Shown in pieces: positions 8,683 to 17,648 of a stretch of DNA of 64,000 nt. The notes below the pieces were generated by a model. It was not told where the DNA came from, ran no database searches, and worked only from the letters and a program-made list of their open reading frames with translations. The first letter of the stretch is position 1. Every line of letters begins with the position of its first letter. A program made the position numbers and the translations under genes. The DNA is taken from NCBI GenBank assembly GCA_963758505.1, contig CAVWVJ010000001.1:434001-498000 (forward strand), given 5' to 3'. This DNA is from Korobacter sp963758505 (GTDB taxonomy: Bacteria > Acidobacteriota > Terriglobia > Terriglobales > Acidobacteriaceae).

Positions 8683-10635
8683 TCAAACGCGCTTAAACGC
8701 TTTCTGAATGTCCTTTACGGAATAACGCAGCACCACCGGCCGGCCGTGGGGACAAGTCATCGGGTGCTCGGTGAGCGCAAGCTCGCCAAGCAGCCACTCC
8801 ATTTTGTCCTGGGTGAGCGGCATATTGACTTTGATGGCCGCGTGGCATGCGATGCTGGCGGCAATGCGAGTCCGGGCGTAGTCGAGGTTGAAGGCCTGCT
8901 GCTCACGCTCAAAGGAATTCAGAACTTCGTTCAGCGTATTCTCGATCTCTTCGGCGCGTATGCCCGCGGGCGCTGCCTTGATCGCGATCGTGCGCGAGCC
9001 GAATGGTTCCACATCGAAACCATTGTTGTGAAGTTCTTCCGCAATCTCGGCAAAAACCGCCTGCTGCCCGGGCGTAAGTTCGACGATCAACGGCATCAGC
9101 ATCTGCTGAGTCTCCACCGCGGCGGAGGCGCGCTGCTTGACGATCTTCTCAAAGAGCACGCGCTCGTGCGCCACGTGCTGGTCGATGATCCACAGGCCTT
9201 CGCCATTCACCGCGAGAATGAACGACTCGCGAACCTGGCCGACGGGTTTGAGAGTCGACAGCGGCGCCTCACTCGGCGGCGCTTCTGCAATCTCATAGTC
9301 GCAGCCGTCGATCTCCACGGGAACGATCTGGTCCTGGGGAAGGTGCGAGCCAAAAGTCTGCGCGCCGAAACGTGCGACCGGGATGGCGGCATTCGCTTCC
9401 ACCTGGATCGCATCGGCGCCGAAGTGAAGGCGTTCCGCGAGCAGCGGAGGCTCCTGGGCCTGTAGAGCAAAGCCGGCGGCGGTGGCAACGGCACCTTGCG
9501 CCCCGGGTGTAAGCGAAGGGGATGCTTTCGGCTGCGCGGAGATCTCGGTTACGAACTGCGGGATGGGGCGCGCCTTGGACAGAGCGGAGCGCACCGAGTC
9601 GCGTACGAAGTCGTGAATCAGGCTCTGCTGGCGGAAACGGACCTCGGTCTTGGAGGGATGCACATTCACATCGACCTCGGTGTAGGGCATCTCGAGAAAA
9701 AGCAGCACCACCGGGAAGAGAGTGGGGGGAAGGATATTTCTGTAGGCTTCCGTCAGAGCGTGCTGCACGAGCCGGTCGCGGATGAGCCTTCCGTTTACGA
9801 AGATGAAGATCGAGTTGCGATTGAGCTTCTGGACCTCCGGCTTCGAGACAAAGCCATGTAGCCGGATTTCGCCCGGCTCGGCCGGTTCTTCTCCCTCGTC
9901 GTCTTTGCGCAGCCAGGGAGGCGGCTTCGGAAGGCCAACGCGTTCGAGTTTCTGCTGCGCCGCCAGAGGGATCAGCTGGTCGAGAGTTTCGTTCCCGAAT
10001 ACCTGGTAAATCCGTTCGCTCTCGGAGGGAACCGGAGGCGCCACCAGAATCGCGTTGGTGGCCGAATGGAGTTCCCAATGCATCTCGGGGTGGGCCAGCG
10101 CGTAGTGCGTGACCAGCGACGCGATATGCGAAAGTTCGGTTGACTCCGACTTCAGGAACTTCTTACGGGCGGGCGTATTGAAGAACAGGTCGCGTACCGC
10201 GATCGAGGTTCCATCGGGGAGGCCAGCCTCTTCAATCTTGAGAATCTTGCCCCCGGCGATCTCCATCACCGATCCGCTGCTCTCCTCGCGGACTCGCGTT
10301 TCCAAGCGCACGCGGGCGACCGATGCAATGGAGGGAAGCGCTTCGCCGCGAAATCCGAGAGTGGCAATGCTGAGGAGGTCTTCTGGATTCTTCAGCTTCG
10401 AGGTGGCATGACGCTCGAAAGCGAGCATGGCATCATCGCGCACCATGCCGCAGCCATCATCGATTACCTGGATCAGTTTCTTGCCGCCCGCCTCCACGTG
10501 CACGCGAACTCTCTTCGCCCCCGCATCCAGAGAGTTCTCAATCAACTCCTTCACCACCGATGCGGGACGTTCGACGACCTCACCGGCGGCGATTTTGTTG
10601 GCGACATGTTCGGAAAGTACGTGAATGCGACCCAT
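8683..10635 (-). CDS. mutL: DNA mismatch repair protein MutL, endonuclease type
   Basis: 650 residues. The N-terminal GHKL ATPase is complete: IAAGEVVERPASVVKELIEN, DDGCGM, ATSKL and TLGFRGEALPSIASV. A long proline-rich linker (about 340-450) joins a C-terminal dimerisation domain. That domain carries DQHVAHERVLFE at residues 485-496, matching the DQHA(x)2E(x)4E metal-binding endonuclease motif with Val in place of Ala. ACHAAIK and CPHGRP near the C-terminus are the accompanying zinc-site motifs. Such MutL proteins nick the nascent strand themselves and occur in bacteria that lack MutH. It leads an apparent operon with the AlkZ-like gene and cmk. Confidence 0.96.
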   Translation of the reverse strand: MGRIHVLSEHVANKIAAGEVVERPASVVKELIENSLDAGAKRVRVHVEAGGKKLIQVIDDGCGMVRDDAMLAFERHATSKLKNPEDLLSIATLGFRGEALPSIASVARVRLETRVREESSGSVMEIAGGKILKIEEAGLPDGTSIAVRDLFFNTPARKKFLKSESTELSHIASLVTHYALAHPEMHWELHSATNAILVAPPVPSESERIYQVFGNETLDQLIPLAAQQKLERVGLPKPPPWLRKDDEGEEPAEPGEIRLHGFVSKPEVQKLNRNSIFIFVNGRLIRDRLVQHALTEAYRNILPPTLFPVVLLFLEMPYTEVDVNVHPSKTEVRFRQQSLIHDFVRDSVRSALSKARPIPQFVTEISAQPKASPSLTPGAQGAVATAAGFALQAQEPPLLAERLHFGADAIQVEANAAIPVARFGAQTFGSHLPQDQIVPVEIDGCDYEIAEAPPSEAPLSTLKPVGQVRESFILAVNGEGLWIIDQHVAHERVLFEKIVKQRASAAVETQQMLMPLIVELTPGQQAVFAEIAEELHNNGFDVEPFGSRTIAIKAAPAGIRAEEIENTLNEVLNSFEREQQAFNLDYARTRIAASIACHAAIKVNMPLTQDKMEWLLGELALTEHPMTCPHGRPVVLRYSVKDIQKAFKRV

Positions 10636-11023
10636 GATGAACGGGAACGGTCTAGTTTACTGGATTGGCGAGCTACCACGTTTAGGGGATGCGAAAGTTT
10701 CGAATCCTTCAGATTCAGAATTTCCCGACAGAGTTCTTAGCCTGCCGCCTATAATCCCGCCAGTGTAGATCGTTCAGTAAGCGAGAGTGCCTCACGCTCT
10801 TGAGGGACGACCTGCACTGGACCCACGCTTCGGGTTCGAAAGAACGAAACGAGAGGACGCAGATCCTCGATTTGGTGTCTGCGCTGTCGCGGCTCTGATC
10901 ACCATCTGGATGCAAGGTAGCAGCGAGTCACCTGCTGCTCCGAACCTTTCTTTCATTGATGTGAACGTCTGCCGGCAGTGCAGCTGGGCCCAGCTTTTTA
11001 CTACTGCATGAAGAGGGCAAACG
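10636..11023. other. Divergent intergenic region between mutL and the TonB-dependent receptor
   Basis: 388 bases with no convincing gene. It must hold the promoters of mutL (minus) and the receptor (plus). The best plus-strand -10 is TATAAT at 10750-10755, which would leave a leader of roughly 260 bases before the receptor start. Short inverted repeats are present, but no known riboswitch structure was recognised. Confidence 0.6.
10725..10755 (+). promoter_or_regulatory. Candidate sigma70-type promoter for the TonB-dependent receptor gene
   Basis: A perfect TATAAT at 10750-10755 is preceded by CCGACA at 10725-10730, which matches four bases of TTGACA with a long 19-base spacer. Good -10, weak -35; no start-site evidence. 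Confidence 0.4.
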
Positions 11024-14000
11024 ATGAGACGCATAGTGTTCGCTGTTGCACTGGTTGTATTTCTCGGAATCGCGAGTTGGGGGCAGACATTTCGCGGAGC
11101 AATCAACGGAACGGTAACGGATCCTTCCGGGGCGGTGGTAGCCGATGCGGAGGTGAGAGCCGCAGAAAATGCAACCGGCGTAGTCCACACAACCGTAACC
11201 ACCAGCAATGGAGAGTTCGCTTTCCAGGATGTGCCGACCGGCGCTTACACAGTGAGCGTAACTGCCAAGGGCTTCCAAAAACTTAACTTTGAAAACGTTA
11301 ACGTAACTGCAGGACAGGTCTACACGGTTCCTGCGAAGCTCACCTTGGGACAAGAGTCGACAGCTGTAGATGTGTCGGCTGCAGTGCTGGAGGTCGACAC
11401 AACCACTTCCACACAAAGCAATACCATCCCGAGTACGCAATTACAGGATATCCCCATGAACGGCCGCGATTTCTCGCAACTGATTGCGGTGGCGCCGGGG
11501 TACGGAGGCTATTCCGTAGGTGGTTTCGGTTCATTGAATGGAACACGCGCCAACCAGATGAACTGGCAGATCGATGGAACGGACAATAACGATTTCTGGC
11601 ATAACATCCCGGCGGTAAACCAGGGCGGTGTATCGGGGATTGCCGGTACCGTGATGCCGATCGATGCCATCGATGAATTCTCCGCACAGACGCAATCGAA
11701 TGCGGAGTCAGGCAGAAATGCCGGAGGCACAGTCAACCTCACCATCAAGTCCGGTACGAACCAAGTCCACGGCACCGGTTATTACTACAATCGCAATGAG
11801 GCATACGCAGCGGCTTCGCCATTTGTGCCGGCAGGCGTCAAGCCGCCAGCGCTCAGAAACTACAACACGGGGTTCACCCTGGGCGGTCCGATCATCAAAG
11901 ACCGGACGTTTCTCTTCATTGGGTTCGAGAAGCAGGACTACGTTATCGGCCTGAGCGGCGCCAATGCTACGGAGCCTTCGACGGCGTATGTCAATAACGC
12001 GGAAGCGCTCCTGCAAAATGCCCCGGGCGGCCCGATTCCCGTGAGCCCGATTTCGCAGACACTGCTTGCCAACCTGTGGCCGAGTTCTATAGCCGGGCTG
12101 CCGGCGAAGCCGAACAATTATTTCTCCACGAACGACAGCACCGGCTACAGCTACAACGGGGTCGTTCGACTCGATCACAACATCACCGAGAACAACCATC
12201 TCTCCGCGCACTGGTTCGCGGGGCAGGGCAGCCAGACTGCGCCCCCCGGGGCCAGCCTTGCGCTTGCCACCGCCAGCTCAAATCTGGGCTATTACTTTGA
12301 AGTCGCGCCGTTGCATGTGCAGAACTATTCGGTGGTCTTGAATTCGGTGCTGACCCCGAAATTGACGAACCAGGTTCTCGTGGGAGTCAGCTATTTCAAC
12401 CAGGTCTTCCACGATTCCAACAATAGCTTCAGCATGGCGGGATTGGGCCTACCCTTGAGCCCGGATGCGCTTATCAACGGCAAGCCGATCATGGGTGCGT
12501 CCAATATCCAGATTGCCGGCTTTGACCAGGTGGGCATCACGCCTCCCGAAGGGCGGAACGACATCACGGGGCACCTCACCGATATTGTTTCTTACACCTT
12601 CGGTAAGCACCAACTGCGTCTCGGCGGCGAGTTCCGCCAGGGGCGAGTGGACGAGTTCTATTACCGCAGCTCCACCGGCAGCTTTGCTTTTGACGGATCC
12701 TACGGTGCGAACAACGGCTATTACACGTGCGCCACTTCCGATCCAACGTGCTCCTTGGCGGACTTTCTCGCAGGACAGGTCTCCGGCGCTTCCATCACCG
12801 TTGGCAATGCGGAACGAAAGGTCCTGGTGAACGGCTTCGATTTCTTCGCACAGGACAACTGGCAACTCACCAAGAAACTGAACATCAACCTGGGGCTTCG
12901 CTACGAGTACTTCGGACCGCTGCATAGCAATGGAACGAAGGATCTCGCGGTCTTTGTGCCGGGATCGGCGCTCATAGTGCAAGGCGTGGACATCGATTCG
13001 ATTTTCCCGCCGGACAAGAACAACTTTGCCCCTCGTGTCGGCTTTGCGTACCAGCCTACGGATAAAGCAGACCTGGTGATCCGGGGCGGGATCGGTGTTT
13101 TCTTCGATCAGATCAATATGAACCCGTTCCTCGACTACCGCCCGGCAAACGGCGGCGCTGACGGATTGGAAAACAATCCTGCCGGCCCACATCCAGTGGA
13201 TAATTACGCGCTGTCCGCGTTCCAGTGGGACACGCAAATAGCCAACAACGGGTACGTTTTTCCGGGCGTAACGACTTGCCCTACGTTGTCCGGATGCGGC
13301 ACCTCGATTTACAACGTCTTCTCGGTGTCTCAGAATTTCCGGGCACCGTACTTCTACAACTTCAACCTGAACGTCGAGAAGGGCCTGGGCGGCGGCGCAG
13401 TGGTGCAGATAGGATACGTCGGCAGCGCGGGACACAAGCTGTCAGTGATGCACGATATCAACCAGAACGGTAGTTACAGTGCGATTTATCCGAACGTCGG
13501 TTCGATTAACCAACTTCAGAGCAATCGCACCTCGAACTACAATTCACTGCAGGCCACGCTTCGCGTCCGGACCTGGCACGGATTCTCCTCGCAGTTCTCT
13601 TACACGTGGTCGCACGCTCTCGATGAGGTTACCGAGTATCGTGGCTCGATTCCGTTCGACAGCTACAGTCTCGCCACCGACTATGGGAGCAGCGACTTCG
13701 ATACCCGGCAAAACTTCACCGCTTATTGGACCTACGACATTCCCGGATCGTCACACGGGCCCAAGATCCTGACCCATGGCTGGCAGCTCAGCAGCCTTTG
13801 GTCCTTCCATGGAGGGCAGCCATTCAACTTCAACGCGGGAACGCAGCGTCCGGGGTTGAACCTGGTGTCCGATCCATTTGCTGGTGTCAGTCACAGCTTC
13901 AATGCATCTCTGCCAGGCGTGCAATGGGTGAATCCGAATGCCTTCTGCGTGCCGGGTGGCTTTGAGGCCGACGGCGTGACTCCTTGCCCCGGCACCACCG

Positions 14001-14278
14001 ATCCGGCCGGCAACATAGGGCGCAATGCGTTCTACGCACCAGGCTTCGCGGATGTCGACCTCTCAGTGATTAAGAACATCAACATCACGGAGCGATTCAA
14101 ACTTCAGCTTCGCGCCGAGATGTTCAACATCTTCAACCGAAAGAACCTCGCAACCGGCGCCGGATCGGTCGGTTCCAACGGCGTGGTCAGCGATACCATC
14201 GGCGACTTCAACGGCGCGCCCGGTCTTGGACCTGGCGAACCCTTCAACATGCAACTCGTCGGGAAGGTCATTTTCTAG
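11024..14278 (+). CDS. Oar-like TonB-dependent receptor with N-terminal carboxypeptidase-regulatory domain
   Basis: 1084 residues. A signal peptide (hydrophobic residues 4-18, cleavage near WGQ) is followed by a carboxypeptidase-regulatory Ig-like domain (about 25-110; GTVTDPSGAVVADAEV). A plug domain with IPMNGRDFSQL and long beta-barrel segments rich in aromatic/glycine strands follow, and the protein ends in Phe (VGKVIF), as expected for a BAM-inserted barrel. This architecture is common in Acidobacteriota. Receptors of this class import or bind large substrates, often sugars or peptides, using TonB energy; the ligand cannot be inferred. A TonB gene lies about 4 kb downstream on the other strand. 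A strong hairpin terminator follows immediately. Confidence 0.9.
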   Translation: MRRIVFAVALVVFLGIASWGQTFRGAINGTVTDPSGAVVADAEVRAAENATGVVHTTVTTSNGEFAFQDVPTGAYTVSVTAKGFQKLNFENVNVTAGQVYTVPAKLTLGQESTAVDVSAAVLEVDTTTSTQSNTIPSTQLQDIPMNGRDFSQLIAVAPGYGGYSVGGFGSLNGTRANQMNWQIDGTDNNDFWHNIPAVNQGGVSGIAGTVMPIDAIDEFSAQTQSNAESGRNAGGTVNLTIKSGTNQVHGTGYYYNRNEAYAAASPFVPAGVKPPALRNYNTGFTLGGPIIKDRTFLFIGFEKQDYVIGLSGANATEPSTAYVNNAEALLQNAPGGPIPVSPISQTLLANLWPSSIAGLPAKPNNYFSTNDSTGYSYNGVVRLDHNITENNHLSAHWFAGQGSQTAPPGASLALATASSNLGYYFEVAPLHVQNYSVVLNSVLTPKLTNQVLVGVSYFNQVFHDSNNSFSMAGLGLPLSPDALINGKPIMGASNIQIAGFDQVGITPPEGRNDITGHLTDIVSYTFGKHQLRLGGEFRQGRVDEFYYRSSTGSFAFDGSYGANNGYYTCATSDPTCSLADFLAGQVSGASITVGNAERKVLVNGFDFFAQDNWQLTKKLNINLGLRYEYFGPLHSNGTKDLAVFVPGSALIVQGVDIDSIFPPDKNNFAPRVGFAYQPTDKADLVIRGGIGVFFDQINMNPFLDYRPANGGADGLENNPAGPHPVDNYALSAFQWDTQIANNGYVFPGVTTCPTLSGCGTSIYNVFSVSQNFRAPYFYNFNLNVEKGLGGGAVVQIGYVGSAGHKLSVMHDINQNGSYSAIYPNVGSINQLQSNRTSNYNSLQATLRVRTWHGFSSQFSYTWSHALDEVTEYRGSIPFDSYSLATDYGSSDFDTRQNFTAYWTYDIPGSSHGPKILTHGWQLSSLWSFHGGQPFNFNAGTQRPGLNLVSDPFAGVSHSFNASLPGVQWVNPNAFCVPGGFEADGVTPCPGTTDPAGNIGRNAFYAPGFADVDLSVIKNINITERFKLQLRAEMFNIFNRKNLATGAGSVGSNGVVSDTIGDFNGAPGLGPGEPFNMQLVGKVIF

Positions 14279-14298
14279 CGGGTTGGAACAAGCAAATC

Positions 14299-14334
14299 AA
14301 AAGGCCGCATCTTCGGATGCGGCCTTTTCATTTT
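14299..14334. terminator. Bidirectional Rho-independent terminator
   Basis: A perfect 13-base-pair stem (14299-14311 with 14316-14328) is closed by a C(TTCG)G tetraloop, with A and T runs on both sides. It lies between convergent genes ending at 14278 (plus) and 14346 (minus) and should serve both. Confidence 0.9.
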
Positions 14335-14345
14335 GGCGCCGTAAA

Positions 14346-14903
14346 TCAGAAATGCAGTGCGAGCCCGACAGTAGCCATGACATTTTGCTGGCGGCTGCCG
14401 GGATTGGGGAATGCCAGGCGGGGTACGCCAGAGTTGTAATCGCGTAATTCTCCGCGAATGCTGAGCAGCGGGAGCACCTTCCAGTCGACGCCGGCGCCAT
14501 AATCGACCACGTTCTCGAAAGAGCCTTGGGCGGTGTCGGTGTCATGGAAGTGCGACAGACCGACGCCCACGAAGCCGTATGGGGAAATCGGCAGTTGAGG
14601 CAGCACCTTCACCTTCAGCCCTGGAGTGAAGAAGAACGACGTGTAGTGGTCGTGCAGAGCGGCCGCGGGGTCGGTGCGTGCGTTCTTGAAGGTCCAGGTC
14701 AGCGGGACCTCAACGTAGAGTTCAGCCGCGCCTCCGTTGAGCAGCCGGTGCGCCGGGTTGATCTCGAGCACCCCACTGTGTCCGAAGTCGTAGCTGCCCG
14801 AAACAAATTGTCCTCCGAACGTGGCGCCGATTTCGTTGCTTTGGGCAAAGGCAGCGCCCCCGACCAGAAGAATAAAAGCAAGCAGAAGAAAGTCCTTCTT
14901 CAT
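14346..14903 (-). CDS. Small outer-membrane beta-barrel protein
   Basis: 185 residues. A signal peptide (MKKDFLLLAFILLVGGAAFA/Q) is followed by alternating hydrophobic/polar strands: ATFGGQFVSGSYDFG, AELYVEVPLTWTF, FFFTPGLKVKVLP, YGFVGVGLSHF, DYGAGVDWKVLP and VMATVGLALHF. The last strand ends in Phe, a barrel-assembly signal. The size suits an eight-stranded barrel of the OmpA/OmpX-like class. No catalytic motif is visible. It stands alone between a terminator and a methyltransferase gene about 65 bases upstream. Function unknown beyond the predicted outer-membrane location. Confidence 0.75.
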   Translation of the reverse strand: MKKDFLLLAFILLVGGAAFAQSNEIGATFGGQFVSGSYDFGHSGVLEINPAHRLLNGGAAELYVEVPLTWTFKNARTDPAAALHDHYTSFFFTPGLKVKVLPQLPISPYGFVGVGLSHFHDTDTAQGSFENVVDYGAGVDWKVLPLLSIRGELRDYNSGVPRLAFPNPGSRQQNVMATVGLALHF

Positions 14904-14968
14904 CGCGTCTCCAGAAAAATGAATTGGTCTCTTTCATGAGATGCAGAAGAGCAGAAAAGGTAAGCTGC

Positions 14969-15697
14969 TCAGCGCATGCGATAGATGGCGAACTGCCCGG
15001 CTCTTTGCAGCCGTTCCAGGAATGAACTCGACTGGAACACGTCCTCGTGTACGAGGTTGTGATACGCGATAAGAATCTCGCGCGGAGTTTCCAGAAACGA
15101 GCCATGCAGCCGTTCCAGAACGGCCATCAAAATATCTTTCGGAAATGGATTGAACAGGTACAAAACCAGCGGCTCATGGGGGAAAGGGAACTCCCGGGCA
15201 TCGCCAAGCCACGTCTCGATCAGAAAACATCTTTGACGCTCGCTGTGATAGCGGGCGATGTTCGACGCTGCAATGGCATGCAGTTCTGGCACGATCTCTG
15301 CGCCGATGATCCGACGAAACGGGTAGTCGGAAGCCATTAACAGCGTGCGTCCCTTGCCGCTTCCCAAATCAAGGAAGGTGAACCGGTCATGCACGATATC
15401 GAGTTGGCCGAGAATGTGGTGGAAGAGTTCCGGTTCGCTCGGCTGATACTTTCCCCGCGTGAATATCTCCCGCAGACGTACCGAAAGTGAGGGCTTGGCC
15501 CAGGTGGTGTTTACCCCGAACTCGAAGTCGTAATCGATATCGCCATACCGCAGGCGTCTTCGCGAAGGCAGATAGTCGATTCCCAATTCGACGAAGCTGC
15601 GAAATGCCTTCGCAACGCCGGGAACGATTCCTTCGCGCTCGATTAAGCCGCGAATCCATGCCAGTCCGGCTTCTCCCAATGTAGGTGTTTTGGTCAC
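14969..15697 (-). CDS. SAM-dependent class I methyltransferase
   Basis: 242 residues, soluble. Motif I is FTFLDLGSGKGRTLLMAS (about residues 111-128), the glycine-rich SAM loop of a Rossmann-fold methyltransferase. It is followed by the acidic end of strand beta2 (IIGAEIVPEL) and a VLYLFNPFP segment in the motif IV position, where the NPFP resembles the (N/D)PP(Y/F) motif of amino-methyltransferases. The N-terminal 100 residues are specific to the protein. The substrate is unknown. The closest recognised relatives are proteins annotated only as class I methyltransferases. Confidence 0.75.
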   Translation of the reverse strand: MTKTPTLGEAGLAWIRGLIEREGIVPGVAKAFRSFVELGIDYLPSRRRLRYGDIDYDFEFGVNTTWAKPSLSVRLREIFTRGKYQPSEPELFHHILGQLDIVHDRFTFLDLGSGKGRTLLMASDYPFRRIIGAEIVPELHAIAASNIARYHSERQRCFLIETWLGDAREFPFPHEPLVLYLFNPFPKDILMAVLERLHGSFLETPREILIAYHNLVHEDVFQSSSFLERLQRAGQFAIYRMR

Positions 15698-15730
15698 GCA
15701 GTTCCGATGATAGGCGGTGTTCGGCGGAAA

Positions 15731-15762
15731 ATAAAAAGAGGGCCCGCTTGGCGGCGGACCCT
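15731..15762 (-). terminator. Rho-independent terminator after the M48 peptidase gene
   Basis: On the minus strand a 9-base-pair GC-rich stem (15762-15754 with 15747-15739, one G-T wobble) and a 6-base loop are followed by CTTTTTATTTT. It begins 37 bases after the peptidase stop at 15799. Confidence 0.85.
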
Positions 15763-15798
15763 GGAGGGATACTGCACGAAGACAGTCGTCGATGAAAA

Positions 15799-17625
15799 TT
15801 ATTGTCCGTTGGTGCTCTGGCTCGCACTCGCCGCTGCCGGCGTGGTGATGCGGGTCAGGTACGGGAAGACCGGCGTGATTTCAAACGGCATCTTGTCGCG
15901 AGCGGAAAGCATGGGCACCGCCTTCGCTTTTGAAATCTCGATGCGGTCTGACCACGGATCCATCTTGATGCGTCCACCCAGCGGAAGCGCGGCTACCTGC
16001 TTAATGTCCGCGTTGTCCAGCTTCGGAGCGTTGCTTTCCAGGTTGGCGAGGCGGATCGAGGGAGCCTGGTTCGCGGCCTCGTCCTTCTTGCCCTTGGGCT
16101 GCGCAGCCACCAGTGCCGTGCCCATGTTGCCCGTCAAGAGGTTCGGCAACTGGGGCGCCCGCTGTTGCAGGGCCGCAAGGAAGAGCCCCGGGCTCGCCAG
16201 CTTGTCTTTATACGGCGAGTTCTGAAGCAACTCGGCAGCCTTGGTATCGGCGTCTGTTTCTTCCTTCTGCGTGTGCTTGATGTCGATACGCTGGAAGGCC
16301 TGGTTATCGGGGAAGAGCATGCGATCGCTGAACGCATACTTGGTATCGAACTTGTGGCCGAGGAGAATGTGTCCCATTTCATGGGCCAGCACCGCGGCCA
16401 GGGAAGCCTCGTCAGGCAGCGTGTCGAGGAAACCACGGCTGATCACGATGGTGTGGCCGATGTTGTAGGACTCCAGGGGAGCCGTCAGCATCACGCGGCA
16501 CCGGATCTCCGGCTGCACGTCGAGGTTATTGGTGACCTCGATGTTGTTCACAACCGTATCCAGAACCTTGTCGACTTCGCCAGGAGGCGCAAGCAACCCG
16601 AGTTTCTGCATGCGTTCGAGAATGTTGTCTTCAGCTTCACGCTGCCACTGCCGTTCGCTGGCCAGCGGCGATGCGTCTGCGTCCGCCGTGCTCTGGTCCT
16701 TAACCGGGTCCGGAGCATCGACCATCACTTCGGTCAGCTCGGAGTTGTCTTCCGGCTTGGTCACGTTGTAGCCCCACAGGCGGGTCTGCGCGCGGAAGTT
16801 GTATTGCACGTTGTGCTTCTTGTCTTCCGCAAGTCCAGACTCTTCGCTGTAGATGTATGCGGGGAGCCAGAGGCCTTCGCCCATGTTGGTCCGCCACGTA
16901 TCGAAGTGGAAATAGGTGGCGCCTTTCGGGTTCGGCGTATAGGTGCCGTTCACGCGCACCAGGTTATACCCTTGGTCTTCCACCCAGATACGGCCCAGGA
17001 AGCGGACGTCGGGGTGCTTGTCGCCGCGATCGCGTTTCGGCGAAACATCGAGCACGATGGTGCGGACGTCGCCGAGAAATTCGCGGCGAACAAACTTAAA
17101 GTCATAACGCTGGCGGTTCAGACCCGTGGTATCGACGATGACCATCGAGTCAAAGCCATTCGCCATGTATCCGAAACGGGGGCCTTTGCCCGCCTTGCCG
17201 AACGTCAGGGTGCGAGTCGCCGCTGACTCCATGCCGTTGGCAGCGCGCGCCAGGAACCCGTGGTGTTCCTGCTCTTCGGAGCTCAGGTCGTTCTTGCCCG
17301 CGAAGTTGAGCACATCAATCTTCTGGTTGGCCAGCGAGAGACGGCTCAAGTGGTACCAGTCGTTTTTGGGAATCTCTCCGAGCGTCTGATCGGGCTGCAT
17401 TTCCTGCAGGTAGGTCTCGACCAGCGGCGTGTATTGCCGCATGGTCTTGACGTACGCCGCCTCGCGAAGCGCCAACTTGTCGACCACCTGGTCGAGTGCC
17501 CCGGAGGACGACGTCTGCGTAGCCTGGGGCGCCTGCGGCTGCGCGGCCGCATCCGCCTGGGCAAATCCCGCCGTCGAAATCATGCTTGCTGCCAGAACCA
17601 CTAAAGCCTTATTGATACCGCGCAT
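15799..17625 (-). CDS. Exported M48-family zinc metalloprotease
   Basis: 608 residues. A signal peptide (cleavage near GFAQA) precedes a long N-terminal region of about 300 residues rich in beta structure. The peptidase signature AHEMGHILLGH with His415 as first zinc ligand follows, and TDADTKAAELL supplies the downstream acidic residue expected in M48 (E..xxAD). M48 peptidases cleave misfolded or envelope proteins. The large N-terminal region and absence of membrane helices suggest a periplasmic enzyme with an added domain. The gene follows tonB by 23 bases on the same strand and probably shares its transcript; a terminator closes the unit. Confidence 0.82.
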   Translation of the reverse strand: MRGINKALVVLAASMISTAGFAQADAAAQPQAPQATQTSSSGALDQVVDKLALREAAYVKTMRQYTPLVETYLQEMQPDQTLGEIPKNDWYHLSRLSLANQKIDVLNFAGKNDLSSEEQEHHGFLARAANGMESAATRTLTFGKAGKGPRFGYMANGFDSMVIVDTTGLNRQRYDFKFVRREFLGDVRTIVLDVSPKRDRGDKHPDVRFLGRIWVEDQGYNLVRVNGTYTPNPKGATYFHFDTWRTNMGEGLWLPAYIYSEESGLAEDKKHNVQYNFRAQTRLWGYNVTKPEDNSELTEVMVDAPDPVKDQSTADADASPLASERQWQREAEDNILERMQKLGLLAPPGEVDKVLDTVVNNIEVTNNLDVQPEIRCRVMLTAPLESYNIGHTIVISRGFLDTLPDEASLAAVLAHEMGHILLGHKFDTKYAFSDRMLFPDNQAFQRIDIKHTQKEETDADTKAAELLQNSPYKDKLASPGLFLAALQQRAPQLPNLLTGNMGTALVAAQPKGKKDEAANQAPSIRLANLESNAPKLDNADIKQVAALPLGGRIKMDPWSDRIEISKAKAVPMLSARDKMPFEITPVFPYLTRITTPAAASASQSTNGQ

Positions 17626-17648
17626 ACGTTCTCCCTTGCAATTCCCGT

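Noticed and set aside
12449..13435. 328-codon minus-strand frame inside the TonB-dependent receptor
   Set aside because: Receptor barrel strands are clear on the plus strand; the antisense product has no motif.
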